Of a stretch of 64,000 nt of DNA, positions 1 to 12,080 are shown one piece after another (the first letter of the stretch is position 1; every line of letters starts with the position of its first letter). The position numbers were made by a program, and so were the translations under genes. The DNA comes from Streptomyces sp. RPT161 (GTDB lineage: Bacteria; Actinomycetota; Actinomycetes; Streptomycetales; Streptomycetaceae): the NCBI RefSeq assembly GCF_027533845.1, contig NZ_JAPZVN010000022.1:47907-111906 (forward strand). The letters are read 5' to 3'. The notes under the pieces are model-generated. The model worked only from the letters and a program-made list of their open reading frames with translations, did no database searches and was not told the DNA's origin.

Positions 1-815
1 GCGCCACGTTCGTCCGCGAGGTGGAGCCGGGCGAGCTGATCGCCGTCGACGAGAACGGGCTGCGCTCCTCCCGGTTCGCCGAGGCCAGGCCGAAGGGCTG
101 CGTCTTCGAGTACGTCTACCTGGCGCGCCCGGACACCGACATCGCGGGCCGCAACGTCTACCTCTCGCGCGTCGAGATGGGCCGCAGACTGGCCAAGGAG
201 GCGCCGGTCGACGCCGACCTGGTGATAGCGACGCCGGAGTCCGGTACCCCGGCCGCCGTCGGCTACGCCGAGGAGAGCGGCATTCCGTACGGCTCCGGCC
301 TGGTGAAGAACTCCTACGTGGGCCGTACCTTCATCCAGCCCTCGCAGACCATCCGCCAGCTGGGGATCCGGCTCAAGCTGAACCCGCTCAAGGAGGTCAT
401 CCGGGGCAAGCGCCTGGTGGTGGTGGACGACTCGATCGTCCGCGGCAACACCCAGCGCGCACTGGTCCGGATGCTGCGCGAGGCCGGTGCGGCCGAGGTG
501 CACGTACGCATCTCCTCGCCGCCGGTGAAGTGGCCCTGCTTCTTCGGCATCGACTTCGCCACCCGCGCCGAGCTGATCGCCAACGGCATGTCGGTCGAGG
601 AGATCGGCAAGTCGCTGGGCGCAGACTCGCTGGCCTACATCTCCATCGACGCCATGGTCGAGGCGACCACGATCGCCAAGCCCAACCTGTGCCGCGCCTG
701 CTTCGACGGCGAGTACCCGATGGAGCTGCCCGACCCGGAGCTGCTGGGCAAGCAGCTGCTGGAGACCGAGCTGGCGGGCGGCCCGGACGCGGCCAACGCG
801 CTCCGCCGCCCGTAG
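1..815 (+). CDS. purF: Amidophosphoribosyltransferase, C-terminal part (gene starts before the window)
   Basis: This is the 3' part of the enzyme that commits PRPP to purine synthesis by making 5-phosphoribosylamine from PRPP and glutamine. The reading frame is open from the window edge (first full codon at base 3), so the N-terminal Cys glutaminase domain lies outside. The visible region holds the phosphoribosyltransferase domain with the PRPP-binding motif VVVDDSIVRGNT (about bases 418-453), the GLVKNSYVGRTFI segment and the late PVKWPCFFGIDF Cys region typical of the family. It ends 34 bases before purM on the same strand, the usual actinomycete purF-purM pairing. Identification is firm; only completeness is limited. 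Confidence 0.97.
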   Translation, partial: ATFVREVEPGELIAVDENGLRSSRFAEARPKGCVFEYVYLARPDTDIAGRNVYLSRVEMGRRLAKEAPVDADLVIATPESGTPAAVGYAEESGIPYGSGLVKNSYVGRTFIQPSQTIRQLGIRLKLNPLKEVIRGKRLVVVDDSIVRGNTQRALVRMLREAGAAEVHVRISSPPVKWPCFFGIDFATRAELIANGMSVEEIGKSLGADSLAYISIDAMVEATTIAKPNLCRACFDGEYPMELPDPELLGKQLLETELAGGPDAANALRRP

Positions 816-849
816 GGCTCGTATCCCCTCAACGAAAGATCTCAAGGCA

Positions 850-1920
850 ATGTCTTCAGAGACCACTGGTGCGAGCTACGCCGCCGCGGGAGTCGACATC
901 GAGGCGGGCGACACCGCCGTCGAGTTGATGAAGGAGTGGGTGCGCAAGGCGACCCGCCCCGAGGTGGTCGGCGGACTAGGCGGCTTCGCCGGGCTGTTCG
1001 ACGCCAGCGCGCTGAAGCGCTACGAGCGCCCGCTGCTCGCCTCCGCCACCGACGGCGTCGGCACCAAGGTGGACATCGCCCGCCGCATGGGCGTCTACGA
1101 CACCATCGGCCACGACCTGGTGGGCATGGTGGTGGACGACCTGGTGGTGTGCGGTGCCGAGCCGCTGTTCATGACCGACTACATCTGTGTCGGCAAGGTC
1201 TTCCCCGAGCGGGTCGCCGCCATCGTCAAGGGCATCGCCGAGGGCTGTTCGCTGGCCGGCTGCGCGCTGGTCGGCGGTGAGACCGCGGAGCACCCCGGGC
1301 TGCTCGGCGTCGACGAGTTCGACGTGGCCGGCGCCGGTACCGGTGTGGTCGAGGCGGACCGGCTGCTGGGCGCGGATCGCATCCGAAAGGGTGACGTGGT
1401 CATCGCCATCGAGTCCTCCGGACTTCACTCGAACGGGTACTCACTCGTTCGCCATGTGCTGTTCGATCGGGCTGGCTGGGCGCTGGACCGGGAGGTTCCG
1501 GAGTTCGGCCGGACGCTGGGCGAGGAACTGCTGGAGCCGACCAGGATCTACGCGCTGGACTGCCTGGCGCTCACCCGCACCGCCGAGGTGCACGCCTTCT
1601 CCCACATCACCGGCGGCGGGCTGGCCAACAACCTGGCCCGGGTGGTCCCCGACGGGCTGCACGCCGTGGTCGACCGCTCGACCTGGAGCCCGGACCCGAT
1701 CTTCGACCTTGTCTGCAGGTTGGGCGAGGTCAGCCGTCCGGAGCTGGAGAAGACCCTGAACATGGGCGTCGGCATGATCGCCGTGGTGCCGCCCGAGTCG
1801 GTGGACGTGGCGTTGACGACCCTCGCCGACCGCGGGGTGGACGCCTGGGTGGCGGGCGGGATCGAGGACCGCGGCGACCGTACCGAGGCGGTGGCGCTCA
1901 CCGGCGACTACGCGGCCTAG
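850..1920 (+). CDS. purM: Phosphoribosylformylglycinamidine cyclo-ligase (AIR synthetase)
   Basis: PurM closes the imidazole ring of AIR from FGAM using ATP in cytosolic de novo purine synthesis. The 356-residue product has the family's usual length and motifs: YAAAGVDIEAGD near the N-terminus, LASATDGVGTK (about residues 64-74), GGETAEHPG (about 142-150) and the glycine-rich HITGGGLANNL (about 252-262). It follows purF closely on the same strand and probably shares its transcript. A strong hairpin lies just after the stop. The ATG start fits the family N-terminus. Confidence 0.98.
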   Translation: MSSETTGASYAAAGVDIEAGDTAVELMKEWVRKATRPEVVGGLGGFAGLFDASALKRYERPLLASATDGVGTKVDIARRMGVYDTIGHDLVGMVVDDLVVCGAEPLFMTDYICVGKVFPERVAAIVKGIAEGCSLAGCALVGGETAEHPGLLGVDEFDVAGAGTGVVEADRLLGADRIRKGDVVIAIESSGLHSNGYSLVRHVLFDRAGWALDREVPEFGRTLGEELLEPTRIYALDCLALTRTAEVHAFSHITGGGLANNLARVVPDGLHAVVDRSTWSPDPIFDLVCRLGEVSRPELEKTLNMGVGMIAVVPPESVDVALTTLADRGVDAWVAGGIEDRGDRTEAVALTGDYAA

Positions 1921-1945
1921 GGCACCGGTAAAGGCGCACGACGAA

Positions 1946-1974
1946 ACCCGGTCCGGGCGAGGCCCGGACCGGGT
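1946..1974. terminator. Bidirectional hairpin terminator between purM and the DUF3073 gene
   Basis: A 13-bp GC-rich inverted repeat (ACCCGGTCCGGGC, 2-base loop, matching arm) lies between the convergent ends of purM and the DUF3073 gene. There is no T-run, as is common for Streptomyces terminators. Confidence 0.75.
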
Positions 1975-1989
1975 GAGCGAGACGAAGGG

Positions 1990-2250
1990 TCAAGCGCGGC
2001 GACGCTGTTGCGACGAGTGGTGCCCCTCGGCGTCCTCGTCATCGTCGTCTTCGTCGGTGTTGTACAGATCCGCGTACCGTGCGTACGGGTCGTTGTTCCG
2101 CTCATCGTCGTCGTGCTCCGGCTTCACCGGTCGCGTCGGCGACGATGCGCCCAGCTCCTCGGCCAGACGTGAGAGATCCGTTCCGCCGCTGTTGTACTTC
2201 AGCTGGCGGGCGACCTTTGTCTGCTTGGCCTTGGCCCGGCCGCGCCCCAT
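1990..2250 (-). CDS. DUF3073 family protein
   Basis: Small (86 aa) basic-then-acidic cytosolic protein starting MGRGRAKAKQTKVAR, the signature of the actinobacterial DUF3073 family. The body has KYNSGGTDLSRLAEELG, followed by an acidic low-complexity tail rich in Asp (NTDEDDDDEDAEG). The family function is unknown to me. It sits between purM and valine dehydrogenase, a position I recall as conserved in Streptomyces. It reads convergently to purM and is probably independently transcribed. Confidence 0.9.
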   Translation of the reverse strand: MGRGRAKAKQTKVARQLKYNSGGTDLSRLAEELGASSPTRPVKPEHDDDERNNDPYARYADLYNTDEDDDDEDAEGHHSSQQRRRA

Positions 2251-2501
2251 GGCTCGACCCCCTCAACGGCGGGGCTCGACGGCCCCGAGTCTTGACACGC
2301 GTTCATGAATGGGAACGGTCTCCATGGCGAAGACCGGCCCGTAGGGCTTCAACGGTACCTGCTTCCGCGCCCACACGGTACGTCGCCCGCACGACGCGCG
2401 TCGAAGCAGGGGCCGTTAACGGCCCCGTCCTAGCTGGTCAGCCACGATTTTACCTTCTTTCGCGGCGGGGCGACGGCCGGGTCGTGGTACGGGTCACCCC
2501 G

Positions 2502-3614
2502 TCAGTCAACCGTTGGGCGCAACCAGCTCTCGGCGGGGGTGCGGTCGGCCATCCGCTGCTCGGCCAACCGGTCCGCGGCGGCGGCTGGCGGAATTCCATC
2601 GGCCGCGGCGCGTTCGAATATTGCCAAAGTTGTGTCAAAGATCTTCGTGGCCTTTGCCTTTGCCCGGTCGAAATCGAACCCGTGCAACTCGTCGGCCACC
2701 TGGATCACGCCACCGGCATTCACCACGTAATCCGGCGCATAAAGGATTCCGCGGTCGGCCAGATCCTTCTCCACACCGGGATGCGCCAGTTGGTTGTTGG
2801 CGGCACCACAAACCACCGAGGCTGTGAGGTTGCGCACACTGTCGTCGTTCAGGGCACCACCCAGTGCACACGGTGCGTAAACATCCAGCTGCGCGCCGAT
2901 GAGCTCGTCGGTGCTCGCGACGGCCTCGACCCCGGGGTGCGCGGCGCGGATCCGCTCCACCGCGTCGGCCCGCACATCGGTGACCACCACGACCGCGCCG
3001 TCCGCCAGCAGGTGCTCCACCAGGTGGTGGCCGACCTTGCCGACGCCCGCGATGCCCACTCGCCGTCCGCGCAGCGTCGGGTCGCCCCAGCGCACCTGCG
3101 CGGAGGCCCGCATGCCCTGGAAGACGCCGTAGGCGGTGAGCACCGAGGAGTCGCCCGCCCCGCCGTTCTCCGGGGAACGGCCGGTGGTCCACGGGTTCTC
3201 GGCGGCGACGACGTCCATGTCGGCGACGTAGGTGCCGACGTCGCACGCGGTCACGTAGCGCCCGCCGAGCGAGGCGACGAACCGGCCGTAGGAGCGCAGG
3301 AGTTCAGGAGTCTTGTCGACCACCGGGTCGCCGATGATGACGGCCTTGCCGCCGCCGTGGTCGAGCCCTGCGAGCGCGTTCTTGTAGCTCATGCCGCGGG
3401 CGAGGTTCAGCGCGTCCTCGACGGCGTCCTCGTCGCTGGCGTACGGGAAGAAGCGGGTGCCGCCGAGCGCGGGGCCCAGGGCGGTGGAGTGGATGGCGAT
3501 GACGGCCTTCAGGCCGGTGTCGCGGTCCTGGCAGAGCGCGACCTGTTCGTGTCCCCCCTGCTCCGATCGGAACAGCTTGGAGACCACGGAATCTGATGGA
3601 CGTACGTCGGTCAC
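2502..3614 (-). CDS. vdh: Valine (branched-chain amino acid) dehydrogenase
   Basis: NAD-dependent Glu/Leu/Phe/Val dehydrogenase that oxidatively deaminates branched-chain amino acids to 2-oxoacids, feeding acyl-CoA precursors and nitrogen assimilation. The 370-aa product has the substrate-domain motif [12 protein letters not shown], the conserved lysines in [16 protein letters not shown] (about residues 79-94; the second is the catalytic-type Lys) and a Rossmann fold [12 protein letters not shown] (about 188-199). It diverges from the 3832 gene. The ATG at 3614 fits the family N-terminus. The Val-versus-Leu specificity is assigned from the known Streptomyces vdh at the same locus, not from a diagnostic residue. 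Confidence 0.93.
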   Translation of the reverse strand: MTDVRPSDSVVSKLFRSEQGGHEQVALCQDRDTGLKAVIAIHSTALGPALGGTRFFPYASDEDAVEDALNLARGMSYKNALAGLDHGGGKAVIIGDPVVDKTPELLRSYGRFVASLGGRYVTACDVGTYVADMDVVAAENPWTTGRSPENGGAGDSSVLTAYGVFQGMRASAQVRWGDPTLRGRRVGIAGVGKVGHHLVEHLLADGAVVVVTDVRADAVERIRAAHPGVEAVASTDELIGAQLDVYAPCALGGALNDDSVRNLTASVVCGAANNQLAHPGVEKDLADRGILYAPDYVVNAGGVIQVADELHGFDFDRAKAKATKIFDTTLAIFERAAADGIPPAAAADRLAEQRMADRTPAESWLRPTVD

Positions 3615-3831
3615 GGTGGTGACTCCCGAGGTCGGTGAATAAGCCCTCCGGGAGGGTAGGGGAGGGCCCGTTGAACAGAAGACTAGGCCCGTTCACACGC
3701 TGTAGCGCCTGCCGTGTCATGGATCACCCCCGGGGTTGACGAAAGCCTTGCCCAGCGGGCCGGTGGATGGGAGACGGAAGGGCGGCGGGCGTGGCACGAT
3801 GCGGCATACAGACGGCGACGAGGGAGCTGGT

Positions 3832-4704
3832 GTGGGCTGGTCTGCGGTTGCGGTGCCGTACGCCTCGTATCTGCGCGTCTACGAGCCTCTCGCGGCCTTT
3901 CCCGAGCCCGAGCGCAGCCACTGGAAGCGGTACGCCGCGGCGGGCCATCTGCCCACCGCCCAGGACGAGTTGCGCCAGTCGCTGGCCGATCTGGTGCCCG
4001 TGCCGCCGGTGCCGGTTCCGGTGCACGAGAGCCAGGACGCTTTCGTCGTGGTGGCCGACGAGGTGACCCACATCTGTCCGTGGCGCACCCGGCTGCGCGC
4101 CTGGCTGGCCCTTGAGCAGCTCCAGGAGGAACTGCCCGCCCCGGTCCTGGACGCGGTGCTGCCGCCGCTCGTACGGCGCCAGACGACCGCCGACTACGAC
4201 CTGTGGCGGGTCGCCAACCCGGACGCCCGGCCGTGGATCCGATCGGCCACCTGGCATGTGCCGGTGCGCTGGTTCGTCCTTTTCGACGACGCCGAGCGGG
4301 AGTTCGAGCCGGGCGGCGTCTGCGCATCGGACGACGACGGCGACGAGAAGCGGCGCAGCGCGCCGGTGCTGCGCTACCGGGCGCCGATGGTGCAGGCGCG
4401 CCGCCGGGTGGCGCGGGGGCTGCGGGTGCTGCGGGACAGCCTGGAGGAGGGGCCGTTGATCGACGGCCTGGTGGACGTCGGCCGCTGGCTGGAGGAGTTC
4501 CACCCGCGCTCCTTGGTGGAGTTGGACTACGGCGGCCTGGTGTACGCGATTCCGGAGAGCCGTCTGGCCGGTGACCACAGCGCGGCGGAGGTGGCGGAGG
4601 GGCTCGCGGCGCTGCGCGAGGGGGACGGCGCGCGGGCCGCGGAGACCTATGCCCGGCTGACCGCCCGCTGGCGCGGGGTGCGCGAGCTGCAGTACGCGAG
4701 CTGA
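3832..4704 (+). CDS. Conserved hypothetical protein upstream of bldC
   Basis: A 290-aa cytosolic protein with no signal peptide or membrane segment. I recognise no catalytic motif. Conserved-looking stretches are YASYLRVYEPLAAFPEPER near the N-terminus, HICPWRTRLRAWLALEQ and WHVPVRWFVLF. I chose the GTG at 3832 because AGGGAG lies 5 bases upstream; the longer in-frame ATG starts at 3736 and 3799 lack a good ribosome site. Streptomyces genomes as I recall them carry an uncharacterised gene of this type between vdh and bldC. No function is proposed. Confidence 0.8.
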   Translation: MGWSAVAVPYASYLRVYEPLAAFPEPERSHWKRYAAAGHLPTAQDELRQSLADLVPVPPVPVPVHESQDAFVVVADEVTHICPWRTRLRAWLALEQLQEELPAPVLDAVLPPLVRRQTTADYDLWRVANPDARPWIRSATWHVPVRWFVLFDDAEREFEPGGVCASDDDGDEKRRSAPVLRYRAPMVQARRRVARGLRVLRDSLEEGPLIDGLVDVGRWLEEFHPRSLVELDYGGLVYAIPESRLAGDHSAAEVAEGLAALREGDGARAAETYARLTARWRGVRELQYAS

Positions 4705-5181
4705 ACGCGCGTTTGACCCGCACGTGGTGATGTGTACCCTTACCGAACGCTTATCCCGGGAACGGGGTTTGGACTGGACCTGACCGGGTCCTTGGTCCCG
4801 ATCCCGGCCAATTGGGCAAGCGTGATGGAGAGCACGTTTCCCGACTCTTGCCTCCATAGCTAACCCTCGTGTCAAAATAGGACAACTTGCGTGTTCTTGT
4901 CTCGTCCCGGTCCTTTGATCTCACTGTGACTGATCGTCACGCCTGCGTGACTGTCCGTTATGGCCCGGTCCATCGGCTTCCGCCGAGCTTGAACACCTGA
5001 GAGGGCAATTCCATCGGTTTGGCCGACACGGCTGGACAGATGGTGTAGTTGTAGTGCCGAGGACAAGCCGTTCGTCCTATTACCGACTCGGCTCGCGTCC
5101 GCCATTTCGGGCAACGCGGGTCAAGGTGCAGAATTTAGAGGAAAGAACCGTGATGGTTCGGTTCTCCCGAGGAGGCCGCTC
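4705..5181. other. Long bldC upstream region without a gene
   Basis: 477 bases with no convincing ORF on either strand. The region is less GC-rich than its surroundings and holds the 16-base palindrome listed separately plus short GTGAC/GTCAC repeats. It is presumably the complex promoter and leader region of bldC. Confidence 0.6.
4936..4951. promoter_or_regulatory. Perfect palindrome, candidate developmental-regulator operator (BldD-like)
   Basis: GTCACGC-CT-GCGTGAC is a perfect 7-bp-arm palindrome about 230 bases upstream of bldC, with an extra GTGAC half-site at 4926. BldD sites, from memory, are pseudo-palindromes with TNAC...GTNA arms and a centre one base shorter, and bldC is a reported BldD target. 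The match is therefore suggestive but not exact. Confidence 0.45.
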
Positions 5182-5388
5182 ATGACCGCTCGCACCCCTG
5201 ATGCCGAGCCGCTGCTGACCCCCGCTGAGGTCGCCACCATGTTCCGTGTGGACCCCAAGACGGTCACGCGCTGGGCAAAGGCAGGCAAGCTCACGTCCAT
5301 CCGCACGCTCGGTGGCCACCGCCGCTACCGCGAGGCGGAGGTTCGGGCTCTGCTCGCGGGCATTCCGCAGCAGCGTTCCGAGAGCTGA
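5182..5388 (+). CDS. bldC: Developmental regulator BldC (MerR-like winged helix)
   Basis: BldC is a 68-aa MerR-like DNA-binding protein without an effector domain; it binds DNA cooperatively and holds Streptomyces in vegetative growth by delaying sporulation genes. The product has the whole conserved domain: LLTPAEVATMFRVDPKTVTRW (helix-turn-helix, about residues 11-31), then AGKLTSIRTLGGHRRYRE (wing). A strong GAGGAGG ribosome site precedes the ATG. It is monocistronic, with a textbook terminator about 90 bases downstream. Confidence 0.98.
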   Translation: MTARTPDAEPLLTPAEVATMFRVDPKTVTRWAKAGKLTSIRTLGGHRRYREAEVRALLAGIPQQRSES

Positions 5389-5474
5389 AACACCCCAGTA
5401 CATCCGATTCCGGGTCCCCCAGCCCGGAACGCCTAAGCACTTCCTGACCCCTGTCCCCATCAGGGTTCGCCTCT

Positions 5475-5515
5475 AGATCGCGTCGGACTCCGCCGGGTCC
5501 GACGCGATCTTTTTG
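5475..5515 (+). terminator. Intrinsic terminator of bldC
   Basis: GATCGCGTCGGAC and its exact complement GTCCGACGCGATC form a 13-bp stem with an 8-base loop, followed directly by TTTTT. This is an unusually canonical rho-independent terminator for a high-GC genome. Confidence 0.93.
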
Positions 5516-5696
5516 TGTTCGAAAGCTGTTCGGGTGGCGGTGCGGCGGGAGTGCAATTTCACATATTAAATTGACGGCATACGGAAGGGGTGGAAGTTCC
5601 ACCTTCTCCGCATCTCGTCTGGTGACTCCCGTCACATGTGACGGTATTGCCGTCCGATGTAGGGATGCGGTAAGGGGGGCTCTGTCGGTTTTTGGG

Positions 5697-5915
5697 TCAG
5701 CTGGGGGCGTCCGCACCGCGCGGTTCCGAGGGGCACCCGTCCCCCGAGGGGGCCAGCAGCGCCAGGCGCAGCAGGCGGTGGCAGATCGGGCAGTGGCGGG
5801 TCAGATGGCCCCGGCCTGCGGCGGCCGACAGATGGGCGCGGAGCAGCGCGCGGGTCTCGTGTCGCGGGTTTCGAGCGGTCTGACGCTGCGCGTCTCCTGA
5901 TACGGCTGTCGACAT
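5697..5915 (-). CDS. Small DUF6274-like protein with CxxC-type knuckle
   Basis: A 72-aa protein (MSTAVSGDAQRQTARNPRHE...) with the core ALLRAHLSAAAGRGHLTRHCPICHRLLRLAL. The C-P-I-C pair with neighbouring His residues suggests a small metal-binding knuckle. I recognise it as the short Streptomyces family listed as DUF6274, from memory. The longer reading frame runs into the tRNA-Asp gene, so I placed the start at the ATG at 5915, which has GGAAGG upstream. No function is known to me. Confidence 0.7.
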   Translation of the reverse strand: MSTAVSGDAQRQTARNPRHETRALLRAHLSAAAGRGHLTRHCPICHRLLRLALLAPSGDGCPSEPRGADAPS

Positions 5916-6034
5916 CGGGGTCCACCGCCTTCCGCTGGGCTTATGCCACAGGTACTCGCCGCTTCCCGGTGCGTCAAGGTCGCGGCGGCGCCAGGGTTTC
6001 GGACCCCGAACGGCAGAGTGTGAGCGGAAACGCA

Positions 6035-6063
6035 AAATGGCCCACATCCGAAGGATGTGGGCC
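6035..6063 (-). terminator. Intrinsic terminator of tRNA-Asp
   Basis: On the minus strand GGCCCACATCC, a 3-base loop and GGATGTGGGCC form an 11-bp stem, followed by ATTTT. It lies 6 bases past the 3' end of tRNA-Asp. Confidence 0.92.
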
Positions 6064-6068
6064 GGTTG

Positions 6069-6143
6069 CGGTCCTGACGGGATTTGAACCCGCGGCCTCC
6101 ACCTTGACAGGGTGGCGAGCACTCCAAACTGCTCCACAGGACC
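6069..6143 (-). tRNA. tRNA-Asp (GTC), copy 1
   Basis: Read on the minus strand it gives a full cloverleaf: acceptor GGTCCTG/CAGGACC with discriminator G, anticodon arm CCACC-CTGTCAA-GGTGG with anticodon GTC, and T-arm GCGGGTTCAAATCCCGT. CCA is not encoded. The sequence is identical to the copy at 11449-11523. Confidence 0.97.
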
Positions 6144-6227
6144 AGGTTTCGCAGCTCTCAGAACTTCCTGCGCTGCGATGAAGACTGTACAGCAGTGCGG
6201 GCCCCCAGGTCGAACTCGCGATTCGGC

Positions 6228-10175
<3,948 letters not shown>

Positions 10176-10264
10176 ACGGCTCCCAGGATCTCACCCGCCG
10201 CGCGCGTGCCGCGAACGGGTTTCACGGCGTGCGCGACGCCCGGCCGACCGGGAGGGTGGGCGGC

Positions 10265-11290
10265 ATGAGCCAGCAACGGGATACGGGCCGTGCACACCGG
10301 ATTCGGGAGAAGTGGCACGCCTTCCGCGTGTCGCCGTTCCTGCCCGCGGTGGTGGTCACGTTCATCGTCGCGGTGGCCGCGGGGCTGTTCGCGGGCTCGT
10401 ACACGTACGCCTTCGCCAACCCGACTCCGCGTCACATTCCGACCGCCGTCACCGGTGTCCCGGCCTCCGAGGTCAAGCGGGCGCAGTTCGTACAGGGCAT
10501 GGAGAGGGCGCTCGGCGCGTCGCTCCGGCTGCGCCACTACCCGACCTACGCGCAGGCGCTGCACGCCGTCAACGAGCAGCAGGTCTTCGCGATCCTCCAG
10601 GAGCGAAGGGGCAGAGCGGAGCTGGACCTCTCCGGCGCGTCCGGTGCCTCCGTCGCCCAGCTGCTGGCGGAGGCGGCGCCGCGGGTCAGTTCGTCGGTCG
10701 GGGTACCGCTGGTCGTGAAGGACATCAGGCCGTTGCAGCCGGGTGACCCGCGCGGCCTGGCCGTCTTCTACATCTCGCTGGCCTCGGTGATCCTCGGCTT
10801 CATCGGCGCGGTGCAGTTGAGCGTCCACGCCAAGGAGCTCACACCGGCGGAGCGGATCGCCTTCACGGTGGCCTACTCGCTGCTCGGCGGCTTCTCGATC
10901 TGCGCGGTGGTGGACTGGGGGCTGGGCGCGCTACGGCTGCCGTTCGTGGAGTCCTGGCTGATCCTGGCGCTGACGATGTTCACCTCGGGGATGGTCTTCA
11001 GCATGTTCAACGTCCTGATCGGGCGCTGGGCGCTGCTGCCGACCTGGGGGCTGATGGTGATGCTCGGCAACCCGTCCTCGGGCGGCGCGGTCTCCTGGCC
11101 GCTGCTGCCGTCCCTGCTCGGTACCATCGGCCGCTGGCTGCCCCCGGGCGCCTCGGTCAACGCCCAGCACACCGCCGTCTACTTCCGCCACTACCAGCAC
11201 CCGTTCCCGTTCGTCGTCCTCGCGGTCTGGGCCGTGGCGGCCGGCACGGTCTTCTGGGTGTGGCGGCACCGGCATCCGGGCGGGCGGTAG
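10265..11290 (+). CDS. ABC-2 type / YhgE-like membrane protein
   Basis: A 341-aa integral membrane protein. One N-terminal transmembrane helix (about residues 22-45, FLPAVVVTFIVAVAAGLFAG) is followed by an extracellular domain of about 115 residues and then about five helices. This resembles the DUF3533/ABC-2 permease architecture used in small-molecule or lipid export. No ATPase partner is adjacent. I chose the ATG at 10265 because GGGAGGG lies 8-9 bases upstream; the longer frame lacks a site. A large hairpin terminator follows. Substrate unknown. Confidence 0.75.
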   Translation: MSQQRDTGRAHRIREKWHAFRVSPFLPAVVVTFIVAVAAGLFAGSYTYAFANPTPRHIPTAVTGVPASEVKRAQFVQGMERALGASLRLRHYPTYAQALHAVNEQQVFAILQERRGRAELDLSGASGASVAQLLAEAAPRVSSSVGVPLVVKDIRPLQPGDPRGLAVFYISLASVILGFIGAVQLSVHAKELTPAERIAFTVAYSLLGGFSICAVVDWGLGALRLPFVESWLILALTMFTSGMVFSMFNVLIGRWALLPTWGLMVMLGNPSSGGAVSWPLLPSLLGTIGRWLPPGASVNAQHTAVYFRHYQHPFPFVVLAVWAVAAGTVFWVWRHRHPGGR

Positions 11291-11330
11291 CACGGGTTGG
11301 GCGGGGTCTCATACGAGTGAACGGGCGACA

Positions 11331-11366
11331 ACGACGAAGACCCCGCCGGGGCGGGGTCTTCGTCGT
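11331..11366. terminator. 17-bp-stem bidirectional terminator
   Basis: ACGACGAAGACCCCGCC, a GG loop and the exact complement form a 17-bp perfect hairpin between the membrane-protein gene and the minus-strand tRNA cluster. Confidence 0.9.
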
Positions 11367-11370
11367 GCGG

Positions 11371-11444
11371 TGGCTGGGGCCGGGGTCGAACCGGCGACCT
11401 ACCGCTTTTCAGGCGGTCGCTCGTACCAACTGAGCTACCCAGCC
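11371..11444 (-). tRNA. tRNA-Phe (GAA)
   Basis: The minus strand gives acceptor GGCTGGG/CCCAGCC with discriminator A, anticodon arm ACCGC-CTGAAAA-GCGGT (anticodon GAA) and a T-arm with GGTTCGACCCC. It is the last gene of a Glu-Asp-Phe tRNA cluster. Confidence 0.97.
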
Positions 11445-11448
11445 GCAG

Positions 11449-11523
11449 CGGTCCTGACGGGATTTGAACCCGCGGCCTCCACCTTGACAGGGTGGCGAGC
11501 ACTCCAAACTGCTCCACAGGACC
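11449..11523 (-). tRNA. tRNA-Asp (GTC), copy 2
   Basis: The sequence is identical to the tRNA-Asp at 6069-6143, with anticodon GTC in CCACC-CTGTCAA-GGTGG. It lies 4 bases from tRNA-Phe and is surely co-transcribed with it. Confidence 0.97.
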
Positions 11524-11561
11524 AAGCTTGTGCGAGCACTAGTCTCGCACATGGTGGTGCG

Positions 11562-11634
11562 TGCCCCCAACGGGATTCGAACCCGTGCTACCGCCTTGAA
11601 AGGGCGGCGTCCTGGGCCACTAGACGATGAGGGC
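11562..11634 (-). tRNA. tRNA-Glu (TTC)
   Basis: The minus strand gives acceptor GCCCTCA with TGGGGGC, discriminator A, and anticodon arm CCGCC-CTTTCAA-GGCGG (anticodon TTC). It is first in the tRNA-Glu/Asp/Phe cluster, and a promoter lies about 50 bases upstream. Confidence 0.97.
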
Positions 11635-11682
11635 TGATGGCCCGCCTTGGCGCGTTTTCCTGCCGCCGTCGGGGACGTGAGA

Positions 11683-11712
11683 AGCATATGGGATGCCGAG
11701 CGGTATCGCCAA
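11683..11712 (-). promoter_or_regulatory. Housekeeping promoter of the tRNA-Glu/Asp/Phe cluster
   Basis: On the minus strand TTGGCG, an 18-base spacer and TATGCT match a HrdB-type promoter and end about 48 bases before tRNA-Glu. Confidence 0.65.
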
Positions 11713-11729
11713 AACGGTTTCAATGCGGG

Positions 11730-12080
11730 TCAGCCCCAGCCCAACTCGTGCAGCCGCGCGTCGTCGATGCCGAAGTGGTGGGCGACTTCGTGGACCACCG
11801 TCACCGCCACCTCGTGCACCACTTCCTCCGGCTCCTGGCAGTGCCGCAGGATCGGCCCCATGTAGATGGTGATCCGGTCGGGGAGCACGCCCGCGTACCA
11901 CTCGCCGCGTTCGGTCAGCGGAGTCCCCTCGTACAGGCCCATCAGCTCCGGGCCCGACGGGTCGGGTTCGTCCTCCACGAAGACCGCGATGTTGTCCATG
12001 GCCTGGGACAGCTCGGAGGGGATCCGGTCGAGTGCGGTACCGACCAGCTCCTCGAACTCCTCCCGCGACATCTTCAGCAC
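11730..12080 (-). CDS. Small zincin-like metallopeptidase family protein
   Basis: A 116-aa protein of the minimal metallopeptidase family found across actinobacteria. It has MSREEFEELVGTALDRIP at the N-terminus, the conserved LYEGTPLTERGEWYAGVLPD middle and a C-terminal HEVAHHFGID zinc motif (HExxH plus downstream Asp). The GTG at 12080 is preferred because GGGAGA lies about 8 bases upstream; an ATG three codons later is the alternative. It abuts the end of the broken MFS gene. The substrate is unknown, and activity of such short zincins is mostly undemonstrated. Confidence 0.88.
   Translation of the reverse strand: MLKMSREEFEELVGTALDRIPSELSQAMDNIAVFVEDEPDPSGPELMGLYEGTPLTERGEWYAGVLPDRITIYMGPILRHCQEPEEVVHEVAVTVVHEVAHHFGIDDARLHELGWG

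Noticed and set aside
2079..3596. 505-codon frame opposite valine dehydrogenase
   Set aside because: Antisense shadow of a well-conserved gene.
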